Source: RGIG3701 sp030530205
Lineage (GTDB): Bacteria > Planctomycetota > Planctomycetia > Pirellulales > Thermoguttaceae
Assembly (NCBI GenBank): GCA_030530205.1
Contig: JAUMVK010000014.1
Span: 23,143-87,142 of the forward strand
DNA length: 64,000 nt
Reading direction: 5' to 3'
The notes beneath the pieces were generated by a model. It was given only the letters and a program-made list of their open reading frames with translations. It ran no database searches and was not told where the DNA came from. Position 1 is the stretch's first letter. Every line of letters starts with the position of its first letter. The position numbers were made by a program, and so were the translations under genes. This document shows positions 33,862 to 41,042 of this stretch, piece after piece.

Positions 33862-34842
33862 CTACTGGATGCTCATCGGCTTGCCGTCGTTTCTGGCCGC
33901 AGCGTAGATGAACGCCGCAGCGTCGATCGAGTAGGAAATCCTCTGAACCGAACCATCGCAGAAAACGGTTCCAAACGTTCCCGAGTGCGGGCTTCCGAAT
34001 TCCTGGCTCCCCACAAAACCGGCGCGGTCCTGAAGAGGCGCTTTGATCGCCAGGCTGCTTAACGTCCCAGCCGTGCGGCAGTTATCCTGGTCCATGCCGG
34101 AGAACATTCCATTATCGTCGGTGCTCGACGTATTCTCATAGTAGTCCGGGCTGACATAGCGCTCACCATAGAGGATCGTGTTAGACGTTCCGTCACGGAT
34201 TTCCCCCATCGTGATCTCGCTGAAGTCGTAAGTCACGCCGTTGTAGGACGAAACGGTCCATGATTTCCCCTTCACCTTGGATCGGCCGGTCGCCCAGTCC
34301 GAGTAAGAGTTGCTCGAGGACGCGGTCGAATTGTACGAGCCAACACTTGCAGCGTAGTCCGCACGCCCACCCATCTCGGGTTTGTCCGCGTTATAAACGG
34401 TCGTGCTGAGCTTATAGGGCTTTGCCGGACGGCGAGACGGGCAGTTATAAATCGGAAGGGCCATCGACATGCAGGTGCCCGCACCGGCTTTCTGATTGCC
34501 CGTAACACTTTCAATGTTTCCATCCGCACCGAGCTGGAAAAGGGCATTCTGTTCAATAAACGGAAGGAGGGAGTACATCCAGGAGCCCGGCTGCGGTACA
34601 CCGAAACCTGCATCTGGGTCCCCCACCCAGTTCCAGTTCCAGCCGCCGGAAGGAAAATGTTTCGTCTGGCTTTCGTGGTTCAAGGCCGCCAGACCCATAT
34701 TTTTCAGGTTATTCCCGCACTGCATCTGACGCGCGGCCTCACGTGCCTGCTGAACTGCCGGAAGGAGCAGACCGACCAACATTCCAATGATCGCGATCAC
34801 GACCAAAAGCTCGACCAGTGTAAAAGCTTTGTTTGTTCGCAT
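33862..34842 (-). CDS. DUF1559 type II secretion/pilin-like protein (H-X9-DG)
   Basis: 326 residues from ATG 34842 (AGGAA nine bases upstream). The N-terminus RTNKAFTLVELLVVIAIIGMLVGLLLPAVQQAREAAR is a class III pilin signal with the cleavage and methylation context GFTLVE-like, followed by the planctomycete SBP_bac_10/DUF1559 domain. The end shows H-SGTFGTVFC-DG, the H-X9-DG motif that names this family, hugely expanded in Planctomycetes. Processed by prepilin peptidase and held in the envelope; precise role unknown. This gene is the strongest single phylum marker in the window. Confidence 0.93.
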   Translation of the reverse strand: MRTNKAFTLVELLVVIAIIGMLVGLLLPAVQQAREAARQMQCGNNLKNMGLAALNHESQTKHFPSGGWNWNWVGDPDAGFGVPQPGSWMYSLLPFIEQNALFQLGADGNIESVTGNQKAGAGTCMSMALPIYNCPSRRPAKPYKLSTTVYNADKPEMGGRADYAASVGSYNSTASSSNSYSDWATGRSKVKGKSWTVSSYNGVTYDFSEITMGEIRDGTSNTILYGERYVSPDYYENTSSTDDNGMFSGMDQDNCRTAGTLSSLAIKAPLQDRAGFVGSQEFGSPHSGTFGTVFCDGSVQRISYSIDAAAFIYAAARNDGKPMSIQ

Positions 34843-34952
34843 AGATTGGGTTCCTTGTATTAAAAAATCCGTCACTTATGTTTATTATACGCAAAAAAAA
34901 AGAAAAGTCCAGATATAAAAAGACAAAAAATGAGAAAATTAAGAAAAATTTT

Positions 34953-34993
34953 AGGGAAACACTGATTCAACAAACGTTGAGCAGCGTTTCCCT
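34953..34993. repeat. Hairpin repeat flanking the pseudopilin gene (right)
   Basis: AGGGAAACACTGATT and AGCGTTTCCC around a 14-base loop; sister of the copy at 33795. Confidence 0.6.
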
Positions 34994-35000
34994 TGATGAA

Positions 35001-35168
35001 TTAGCTTTGTTCCGTGAAACGTCTGAACCACATTTCGTACTGCGGATCGTTCGGGCGAAAGGTAAAAACTGCGTCGGGGAGCGGCTTGCCGTCCACATCG
35101 CAAGAATGGACACGGACGAGAAGCACCCCGTTCGGCTTGCATTCGATCGTATAATTTTCAGGATCCAT
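35001..35168 (-). CDS. Hypothetical small protein, 55 residues
   Basis: A short gene that a 60-codon cutoff would miss. ATG at 35168 is preceded by a strong CCGGAGGAAAACG. The product begins MDPENYTIECKPNGVLLVRV, holds CDVDGKPLPDAVFTFRP and ends RRFTEQS; alternating hydrophobic residues suggest a small beta-rich domain. It lies about 90 bases after nfnB on the same strand, across an AT-rich repeat. The ribosome binding site and protein-like composition support it; no family recognised. Confidence 0.65.
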   Translation of the reverse strand: MDPENYTIECKPNGVLLVRVHSCDVDGKPLPDAVFTFRPNDPQYEMWFRRFTEQS

Positions 35169-35190
35169 GCGTTTTCCTCCGGAAAAAACG

Positions 35191-35258
35191 AATAATTAAT
35201 AACGAATAATGAACAAAGGAAAAAATCTCCTCATTATTCATTATTCGTTATTCATTAT
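35191..35258. repeat. AT-rich inverted repeat after nfnB
   Basis: AATAATTAATAACGAATAATGAAC (35191 onward) and CATTATTCATTATTCGTTATTCATTATTC (to about 35263) are near complements around AAAGGAAAAAATCTCC. It can act as an mRNA end for nfnB and looks like a simple repeat family. Confidence 0.55.
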
Positions 35259-36662
35259 TCATTTCTGCATCAGCCACTCGTGCATATCTTTGGCGGCGGC
35301 GCGGCCTGCGCCCATCGCCTTGATGACCGTCGCAGCGCCCGTCACGATGTCGCCGCCGGCCCACACGCCCTCGATCGAGGTGCGGCCATTTTCGTCCGCC
35401 ACGATGTACCCGCGCTTGTTCAGCTCAAGCCCTTCGACCGATTTCGTAATGACCGGGTTGGCGCTCGTTCCGACCGCGAAAATGACCAAATCCGTCTCAA
35501 ACGTGAATTCCGACCCGGGAATTTCGACCGGAGTACGGCGACCCGAAGCGTCCGGCTCGCCCAGCTCCATCTTGACGCACGTCATAGAGGCGAGCATGCC
35601 CTTTTCGTCCCCCTGCATCGCGATCGGGTTGGTCAGGAGCTGGAACTGAACGCCTTCCTGCTTCGCGTGATGAACTTCCTCCGCACGGGCCGGAAGCTCC
35701 GCTTCGGAACGGCGGTAAACGATTTTCACGGTTTCCGCACCCAGACGCAAAGCGGTACGGGCGGCGTCCATCGCGACGTTTCCGCCGCCAACGACCACCA
35801 CGTGTTTCCCGTGCGCGATCGGCGTGTCGTATTCCGGGAATTTGTACGCCTTCATCAGGTTGGACCGCGTCAGGTACTCGTTGGCCGAATAGACGTTTCC
35901 AAGCCCCGTCCCCGGGATGGGCATAAAGGACGGCAAACCTGCGCCGACGCCGAGGAAAATCGCGTCGAAACCCTCTTTTTCCATCAGTTCGCGCACGTCG
36001 ATGCTGCGACCGCCGACCTGGTTCAGCTCGAATTTCACGCCGAGCGTCTCGAGGTAGTGGACCTCTTTCTGCACGATGTCTTTCGGGAGCCGGAACTCGG
36101 GGATCCCGTACATCAACACGCCGCCGGCTTTGTGCAGCGCTTCAAAAACCGTCACGTCGTGCCCCTTGAGGCTCAAATCGCCCGCGACGGTCAAACCGGA
36201 CGGACCCGCGCCAATGACGGCGACTTTCTTCCCCGTGGCCGGAGCTTTTTCAGGGGTCTGGACCAGGCCTTTTTCGCGTTCGTAGTCGGCGGCGAAACGT
36301 TCCAGACGACCGATGGCGACCGGCTCGAGTTTCTTGCCGAGGATGCACTTCGACTCGCACTGACTTTCCTGCGGACAAACTCGCCCGCAAACCGCCGGGA
36401 GCGAGCTGGTTTTCTTGATGGAACGCGCCGCACCGGCGAAATCGCCATCATTGATCAGCGCGATGAACTCCGGAATGTTCACGTTCACCGGGCAGCCGGT
36501 CACGCACATCGGTTTCGCGCAGTGCATACAGCGGGCCGCCTCGTTACGGGCTTCTTCCTCGGAGTAACCAAGCGGGACTTCCTGGAAATTATGCGCGCGG
36601 ACCTGCGGGTCCTGCTCACGCATGGGAGTACGTGTAGGTTGAATTTCTGAGATTTTTTTCAT
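35259..36662 (-). CDS. NfnB: NADPH-binding subunit of ferredoxin:NADP+ oxidoreductase (GltD-like)
   Basis: 467 residues. Eight cysteines for two [4Fe-4S] clusters stand in the N-terminus: C45, C48, C53, C57 and C92, C96, C102, C106. Then FAD and NADPH Rossmann motifs: VAVIGAGPSGLTVAGDL, VVVVGGGNVAMDAARTALRLG, and FAVGTSANPVI near the end. The length and pattern fit the GltD-like family annotated as homotetrameric glutamate synthase; next to an NfnA-like gene it is more likely the large subunit of electron-bifurcating NfnAB (NADH-dependent reduced ferredoxin:NADP+ oxidoreductase), which balances NADH, NADPH and ferredoxin in anaerobes. The partner gene lies 193 bases upstream on the same strand. 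Confidence 0.87.
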   Translation of the reverse strand: MKKISEIQPTRTPMREQDPQVRAHNFQEVPLGYSEEEARNEAARCMHCAKPMCVTGCPVNVNIPEFIALINDGDFAGAARSIKKTSSLPAVCGRVCPQESQCESKCILGKKLEPVAIGRLERFAADYEREKGLVQTPEKAPATGKKVAVIGAGPSGLTVAGDLSLKGHDVTVFEALHKAGGVLMYGIPEFRLPKDIVQKEVHYLETLGVKFELNQVGGRSIDVRELMEKEGFDAIFLGVGAGLPSFMPIPGTGLGNVYSANEYLTRSNLMKAYKFPEYDTPIAHGKHVVVVGGGNVAMDAARTALRLGAETVKIVYRRSEAELPARAEEVHHAKQEGVQFQLLTNPIAMQGDEKGMLASMTCVKMELGEPDASGRRTPVEIPGSEFTFETDLVIFAVGTSANPVITKSVEGLELNKRGYIVADENGRTSIEGVWAGGDIVTGAATVIKAMGAGRAAAKDMHEWLMQK

Positions 36663-36705
36663 TTTATCGCTTTCAACTACAGGGACACACCGGAAGCGCT
36701 TTTAA

Positions 36706-36816
36706 AGCCCCCCTCCTTGAGGGGGGTGGCGCGTTAGCGCCGGGGGGAGTTTGTGAAACTTCTATTTAACTCCCCCAGTCTCGCTTCGCGAGCCAGCCCC
36801 CTCAAGGAGGGGGCCT
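36706..36816. repeat. GC-rich hairpin repeat between nfnA and nfnB
   Basis: CCCCCCTCCTTGAGGGGG..., GCGCGTTAGCGCC, GGGGGAGTT..AACTCCCCC, CTCGCTTCGCGAG and a closing CCCCCTCAAGGAGGGGGCC: a nested set of inverted repeats. A shorter sister is at 48413-48496. It sits inside an apparent operon. Confidence 0.75.
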
Positions 36817-36855
36817 TTAAATGACGCCGGAGCGTCCCCGCATTTTTACAAAACC

Positions 36856-37704
36856 TTATTTTTTCTCGCTTTCCTTATACATCTCAACGTACCGGTCCAT
36901 CGAGCATTTTTCCTGGCACTTGAACTGCTGTTGGCGCTTCATCACGGAATCCCACTCGATCTCGTGCGCGTCGAATTCCGGACCTTCGCAGCAGACGAAC
37001 CGGGTCTTCGCGCCGATGGTGCAACGGCAGCCGCCGCACATACCGGTCCCGTCGATCATGATCGTGTTCAGGCTCGCAACCGTCTTGACGCCGAACGGCT
37101 CGGTCGTTTTCGCGCAGAACTTCATCATGATGGCCGGCCCGATCGTCCAGACGCAGCCGATCTCACCAGGGCGCGTCTCGAGCAATTCCTTCAGCGGCTC
37201 GGTGACCATCGCTTTGCGGCCGAATGTTCCGTCATCGGTGCAGACGATGTGCTCGTCGCAGACTGCCGCCATTTTATCGACCCAGAACAAAAGCTCCTTC
37301 GTTCGCGCGCCCTGGATCACGACGACTTTGTTTCCCTGCTCGTGCAAAAGTTTCGCGATGGGGTAAACCGGAGCGGTACCAACGCCGCCCGCCACCAGAA
37401 CGGCCGTGCCGAACTGACCCATTTCAGACGGATTGCCGAGCGGGCCGATCAGGGCGTAAAGCGAATCGCCTTCATTCAGGCGGGAAAGTTTCGTCGAGGT
37501 CACGCCGACCGTCATCAGAACGAGCGTCACGGTCCCGGCGTCACGGTCATAGTCCGCGATCGTCAGCGGGATACGCTCGCCGATCTCTTCCGGCATCACG
37601 ATCACAAAATGGCCCGGCATCGCCTTGGCGGCGACACGCGGCGCATGAACGACCATCTCAAAAATACGCGGGGCAACTTCGCGCTTGCTAAGAATTTCCA
37701 ACAT
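36856..37704 (-). CDS. NfnA: FAD/[2Fe-2S] subunit of ferredoxin:NADP+ oxidoreductase
   Basis: 282 residues of the PyrK/ferredoxin reductase-like family. FAD-binding region near RIPLTIADYD, NAD motif VLVAGGVGTAPVYPIAKLL (about 103-121), and a C-terminal [2Fe-2S] site IDGTGMCGGCRC (C223, C226, C228) with C238/C239. This exact DGTGMCGxCR ending is the mark of NfnA / sulfide dehydrogenase beta subunits. It precedes the GltD-like partner on the same strand and has its own promoter (TTGAAA/TATAAT). Together they would reduce NADP+ with NADH and reduced ferredoxin in the cytoplasm. Confidence 0.87.
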   Translation of the reverse strand: MLEILSKREVAPRIFEMVVHAPRVAAKAMPGHFVIVMPEEIGERIPLTIADYDRDAGTVTLVLMTVGVTSTKLSRLNEGDSLYALIGPLGNPSEMGQFGTAVLVAGGVGTAPVYPIAKLLHEQGNKVVVIQGARTKELLFWVDKMAAVCDEHIVCTDDGTFGRKAMVTEPLKELLETRPGEIGCVWTIGPAIMMKFCAKTTEPFGVKTVASLNTIMIDGTGMCGGCRCTIGAKTRFVCCEGPEFDAHEIEWDSVMKRQQQFKCQEKCSMDRYVEMYKESEKK

Positions 37705-37767
37705 AATATTTAATGACCCATGGGGTTAAATGGTACAAACCCTTCTGAAAAGGTGGACTGATTTTTG

Positions 37768-37795
37768 ATTATAGCAAAATCTTCAGAAATTTCAA
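37768..37795 (-). promoter_or_regulatory. nfnA promoter
   Basis: On the minus strand TTGAAA (37790-37795), 16-base spacer, TATAAT (37768-37773), about 64 bases before the nfnA ATG. Confidence 0.65.
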
Positions 37796-37940
37796 GGTGT
37801 AATCTCTTATTTTTTCCGTTTTTTTGCCCTTCCGAGGCGTTTTTTTTCAAAAAATATTCCGGAAATTTTGCCATTTTTTTGGATAAACATTTAACTATTA
37901 TAACGATTTTCACGATAGTACTAATAAATTCAGCACACTT

Positions 37941-38099
37941 TTGATCAACCTCAAAACAGGTGCGAATTATTGAGATGCAGTAAGTTTGACAACCCCCAAA
38001 ACAGCTGTACGTTATATGCTCACAGTCAATTTAGTCAACCCTAAAATTGCTGGGCATACCAACCAGCGGCTTTATTGTTCAACCCTGATATAGTCGCGC
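37941..38099 (+). promoter_or_regulatory. Four spaced direct repeats upstream of the porin gene
   Basis: TTGATCAACCTCAAAACAGG (37941), TTTGACAACCCCCAAAACAG (37985), TTAGTCAACCCTAAAATTGC (38031) and TTGTTCAACCCTGATATAGT (38075) share TTnnnCAACC and an AAAA/CTG continuation, with spacings of 44, 46 and 44 bases, about four helical turns. The rest of the 37705-38122 gap is AT-rich and gene-free. The regular phasing suggests a multi-site regulator-binding region controlling the porin; a fifth look-alike, TTGATCAACCTTTAAATTAT, is at 46783. Confidence 0.55.
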
Positions 38100-38122
38100 A
38101 TTTTGACCTAAGGAAGGGTTTT

Positions 38123-39322
38123 ATGAAAAAGTTTTTAAGGAGATTAGGGGGAGGTTTTCTCTGCCTTGGATTGGCAGCCGGAACGGTTTTTGCCGATCCA
38201 ATGCACGTCAGTCCCACGGACGAAAAAAGTATCATTTCAGGAACAGAAAAAACAATCGTCGAAACTCCGGACGGTGAAGTAGTCGAGGAAGAAAAGTCCT
38301 ACTGGCAGCGCATTGAATGGGGCCTGATCGTGGACGGGATCGTCCAGGGAAATACCGGCTCAAGCGCGAGCTGGGAATCTCAAACGGACGCTGTGTATGG
38401 TCTTGACCTGGAGGCTTTGTTCCCCGCAGGAGAAAAAGGTTCCTTCTACATGAAACTCGAAGCCGGCGGCGGCGAAGGTCTCGATGGCCGGATACCCACT
38501 TTTTCCGGCTTCAACGACCATGCGTGGGGACCAAGTGACGGGATCGAGTTCACGGAAGTCTGGTACCAGCACAAATTTCTCGACGGCCATTTTCGCGGGA
38601 TCGTCGGAAAATTTGACCTGACGAACGAATTTGACACAAACCAGTACGCGAACTGCGAGCACGAACAGTTCCTTTCCAGCGGATTCATCAATAACCTCGC
38701 AACGGAATTTCCGGACAACTCGTTCGGCGGAATGTTTTTCTGGGAACCAAGTGAACGATTCACCGTTGGTCTGGGAGTACAGAACAACTCGGGCTGGGAT
38801 GACGTTCTGCATAACGTGTTCGCCATTCTGGAAATCGGCTGGCATCCGGTTTTCAACTGTCATCAGGGGAATTACCGGTTCTTCGGCTGGACGAGCTCTC
38901 ACAGTGCATTCGAGGACGAAGAAGGCGTTTTGAGCGAAGCGTTCACCAACCGCGGCTGGGGACTCTCGTTCGACCAGGAAATCACCCATCACTTTGGTAT
39001 TTGGGGCCGCTACAGCCAGCAGTGCAACGAGGACTTCAACGACATCAAGGCCCACGCCAGCTGCGGTTTCCAGTTCATGAACTTCTACTGGCGGCCCGAC
39101 GATACGTTCGGCGTGGCCTACGGGCTGGCTCAGATCACCGATGCAATGCGTGATTCCCTCGAAAACGCTGGTGATGAAAGCCACATCGAAATTTACTACC
39201 GGTGCGTCCTGCGCGATTTCTTCGCCGTCACGCCAAACGTCCAGTGGGTGAAAAACCCGGGAGGCAATGCGGATGAAGAAGAAGTGTTTGTGCTGGGTCT
39301 GCGCGGAACGTTCTCGATGTAG
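38123..39322 (+). CDS. OprB/carbohydrate-selective porin-like outer membrane protein
   Basis: 399 residues from ATG 38123 (AAGGAAGGG upstream). Signal peptide cut after about A24 (TVFA). The rest is beta-barrel-like, with aromatic-rich alternating stretches: WGLIVDGIVQGNTG, KGSFYMKLEAGGGEGLDGR, FTEVWYQHKFLDGHFRGIVGKFDLTNEFDTNQYAN, FFWEPSERFTVGLGVQNNSGW and a C-terminal LRGTFSM ending in a hydrophobic residue. KFDLTNEFDxNxYAN-type wording is typical of OprB/carbohydrate porins. Likely passes sugars through the outer membrane. Preceded by four phased repeats. Confidence 0.8.
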   Translation: MKKFLRRLGGGFLCLGLAAGTVFADPMHVSPTDEKSIISGTEKTIVETPDGEVVEEEKSYWQRIEWGLIVDGIVQGNTGSSASWESQTDAVYGLDLEALFPAGEKGSFYMKLEAGGGEGLDGRIPTFSGFNDHAWGPSDGIEFTEVWYQHKFLDGHFRGIVGKFDLTNEFDTNQYANCEHEQFLSSGFINNLATEFPDNSFGGMFFWEPSERFTVGLGVQNNSGWDDVLHNVFAILEIGWHPVFNCHQGNYRFFGWTSSHSAFEDEEGVLSEAFTNRGWGLSFDQEITHHFGIWGRYSQQCNEDFNDIKAHASCGFQFMNFYWRPDDTFGVAYGLAQITDAMRDSLENAGDESHIEIYYRCVLRDFFAVTPNVQWVKNPGGNADEEEVFVLGLRGTFSM

Positions 39323-39456
39323 GATTCCAGAGAAACACCATTAACGAAAGGCGAAATCGCTCCAGGAGAAACGCGGTTTCGTCTTTTCGTCTTTCTGATG
39401 ATTCACGAGGTCTTAAAATTTCTTGAAAAATTTCCCTAAAAGAAGCGGGGAAATAC

Positions 39457-39485
39457 TTGACTTTCTCCTGAATGTCTGATAAAAT
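39457..39485 (+). promoter_or_regulatory. Promoter of the Gfo/Idh gene
   Basis: TTGACT (39457-39462), 17-base spacer, TAAAAT (39480-39485), 84 bases before the ATG. Confidence 0.7.
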
Positions 39486-39569
39486 CGAAATACTTAATTT
39501 AATGATCGGGACTCTTGCTCCCACCCATCCATTCCAACCCAAATTCTACCTGAAGAAAGGAAGATTTTC

Positions 39570-40901
39570 ATGGCTGCTTTGACTCGCCGTAATTTTCTCA
39601 AAACCAGCGCCGCCGCTGCCGCGGTCGCAAGCATGACCGTTCCGCATGTTCACGCGGCTGGTGACGACACGATCCGCATCGCCCTGGTGGGCTGCGGCGG
39701 ACGTGGACGCGGTGCCTGTTTCCAGGCTCTGAAAACCCAGGAAGGCCCGGTCGAACTGGTCGCCATCGCCGACGCGTTCGAGGATCAGGCGAAAGGTTTC
39801 GCCCAGGTTCTGAAGGCTGACGAAGAAGTCTCCAAGCGCTGCGCATTCACCGACGATACGATTTTCTGGGGCCTCGACGCGTACAAAAAGGCGATCGACT
39901 GCCTCCGCCCCGGCGACCTGGTCCTGCTCGTGGCTCCGGGCGCGTTCCGTTCCCTCCACTTTGAATACGCCGTCCAGAAGGGCGTGCACGTCTTCCTCGA
40001 AAAACCGTTCGGTGTCGATACGCCCACGCTCAAACGCGCCCTGGCCGCCTGGAAAGTCGCGCAACAGAAAAACCTGAAGGTCATCACCGGGCTGAACAAT
40101 CGTAAGGCGATCTGCACGGAAGAAACCGTCAAAATGATCCAGGACGGCGCCATCGGCGACATTCTGTCCTGCTGGGTGTACCGCTTCCAGACCAACACGT
40201 GCAGCTACAATCCGCGCCCGGAGTGGACCCCGCTGCAGTGCCAGCTGCGCAACTACAACAGTTTCTCGTGGATCTCCGGCACGCCGACCGTGGACTGGAT
40301 GGTCCACAACCTGGACATTTGCTGCTGGTGCAAGGGCGAGCATCCGACGTGGGTCCAGGGGACCGGCGGACGTCAGTCCCGTACCGTGAAGGACGAGCTG
40401 CTCGACCACATTTCCTGCGAATACGTCTTTGACGACGGCGTCCGCATGATGATGCAGACCCGCTTTATGCCGAACACGTGGACCTCTTTCCGTGCCGTGA
40501 TCCAGGGCTCCAAAGGCTCCGCTCTGCTGGGCGAAGGCGAGCACAATCCGCGCATTTTCAAGGGCTACCACCAGGTCCCGGAAGACGTCGTCTGGAAAGC
40601 CCCGACCCCGTGGAACGACTCGTACCAGGAAGAGCACAATCGTTTGGCGAAAATGATCCGTCAGGACCTCCCAAGCGAAGACGTGGATTTCTGCCTGAAG
40701 TCCTGCTTCACCGGCATCATGGGCCGCATGGCGATGGAATCCGGTCAGGCGGTCGATTGGGATACGGCGTGGAATTCGACCTACGCCCTTTGCCCCGACC
40801 TCGACCATCTGGACTTCAACGGCCCGAGCTACATCATGCCGAACGAAAACGGTGAGTACGAATCGTGCAAGCCGGGTCTTCCGCAGTGGAAGCGGTTCTA
40901 G
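39570..40901 (+). CDS. Gfo/Idh/MocA-family oxidoreductase, Tat-exported
   Basis: 443 residues. TRRNFLKTSAAAAAVASM is a twin-arginine signal. Then the Rossmann motif IRIALVGCGGRGRG (35-48), VHVFLEKPFGVD with the catalytic-site EKP (144-146), and the C-terminal sheet domain (MVHNLDICCWCKGEHP). NAD(P)-dependent dehydrogenases of this family act on sugars, inositols and derivatives; planctomycetes have large sets of exported members, which may use tightly bound NAD like glycosidases or glucose-fructose oxidoreductase. Own promoter and good ribosome binding site (AGGAAG). Neighbouring heparinase and lactonase genes suggest a sugar-acid pathway. Confidence 0.85.
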   Translation: MAALTRRNFLKTSAAAAAVASMTVPHVHAAGDDTIRIALVGCGGRGRGACFQALKTQEGPVELVAIADAFEDQAKGFAQVLKADEEVSKRCAFTDDTIFWGLDAYKKAIDCLRPGDLVLLVAPGAFRSLHFEYAVQKGVHVFLEKPFGVDTPTLKRALAAWKVAQQKNLKVITGLNNRKAICTEETVKMIQDGAIGDILSCWVYRFQTNTCSYNPRPEWTPLQCQLRNYNSFSWISGTPTVDWMVHNLDICCWCKGEHPTWVQGTGGRQSRTVKDELLDHISCEYVFDDGVRMMMQTRFMPNTWTSFRAVIQGSKGSALLGEGEHNPRIFKGYHQVPEDVVWKAPTPWNDSYQEEHNRLAKMIRQDLPSEDVDFCLKSCFTGIMGRMAMESGQAVDWDTAWNSTYALCPDLDHLDFNGPSYIMPNENGEYESCKPGLPQWKRF

Positions 40902-41042
40902 GGTCCGTCCTTTGAATTGATTGGTTTTTAAAAAGAGGCGAGAGAGGAAGGTTTTTCGGAACGTTTCCTCCCTCGCCGTGAAATTTGGCGCGGGGCGTTC
41001 TTTGCGACCGTCCGGAATCTGACTTGAATTAAAGGCTCACCG

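Noticed and set aside
37941..38099. CRISPR array
   Set aside because: Repeats are degenerate, only about 20 bases are shared, and the 44-46 base period is too short for repeat plus spacer; no cas genes.
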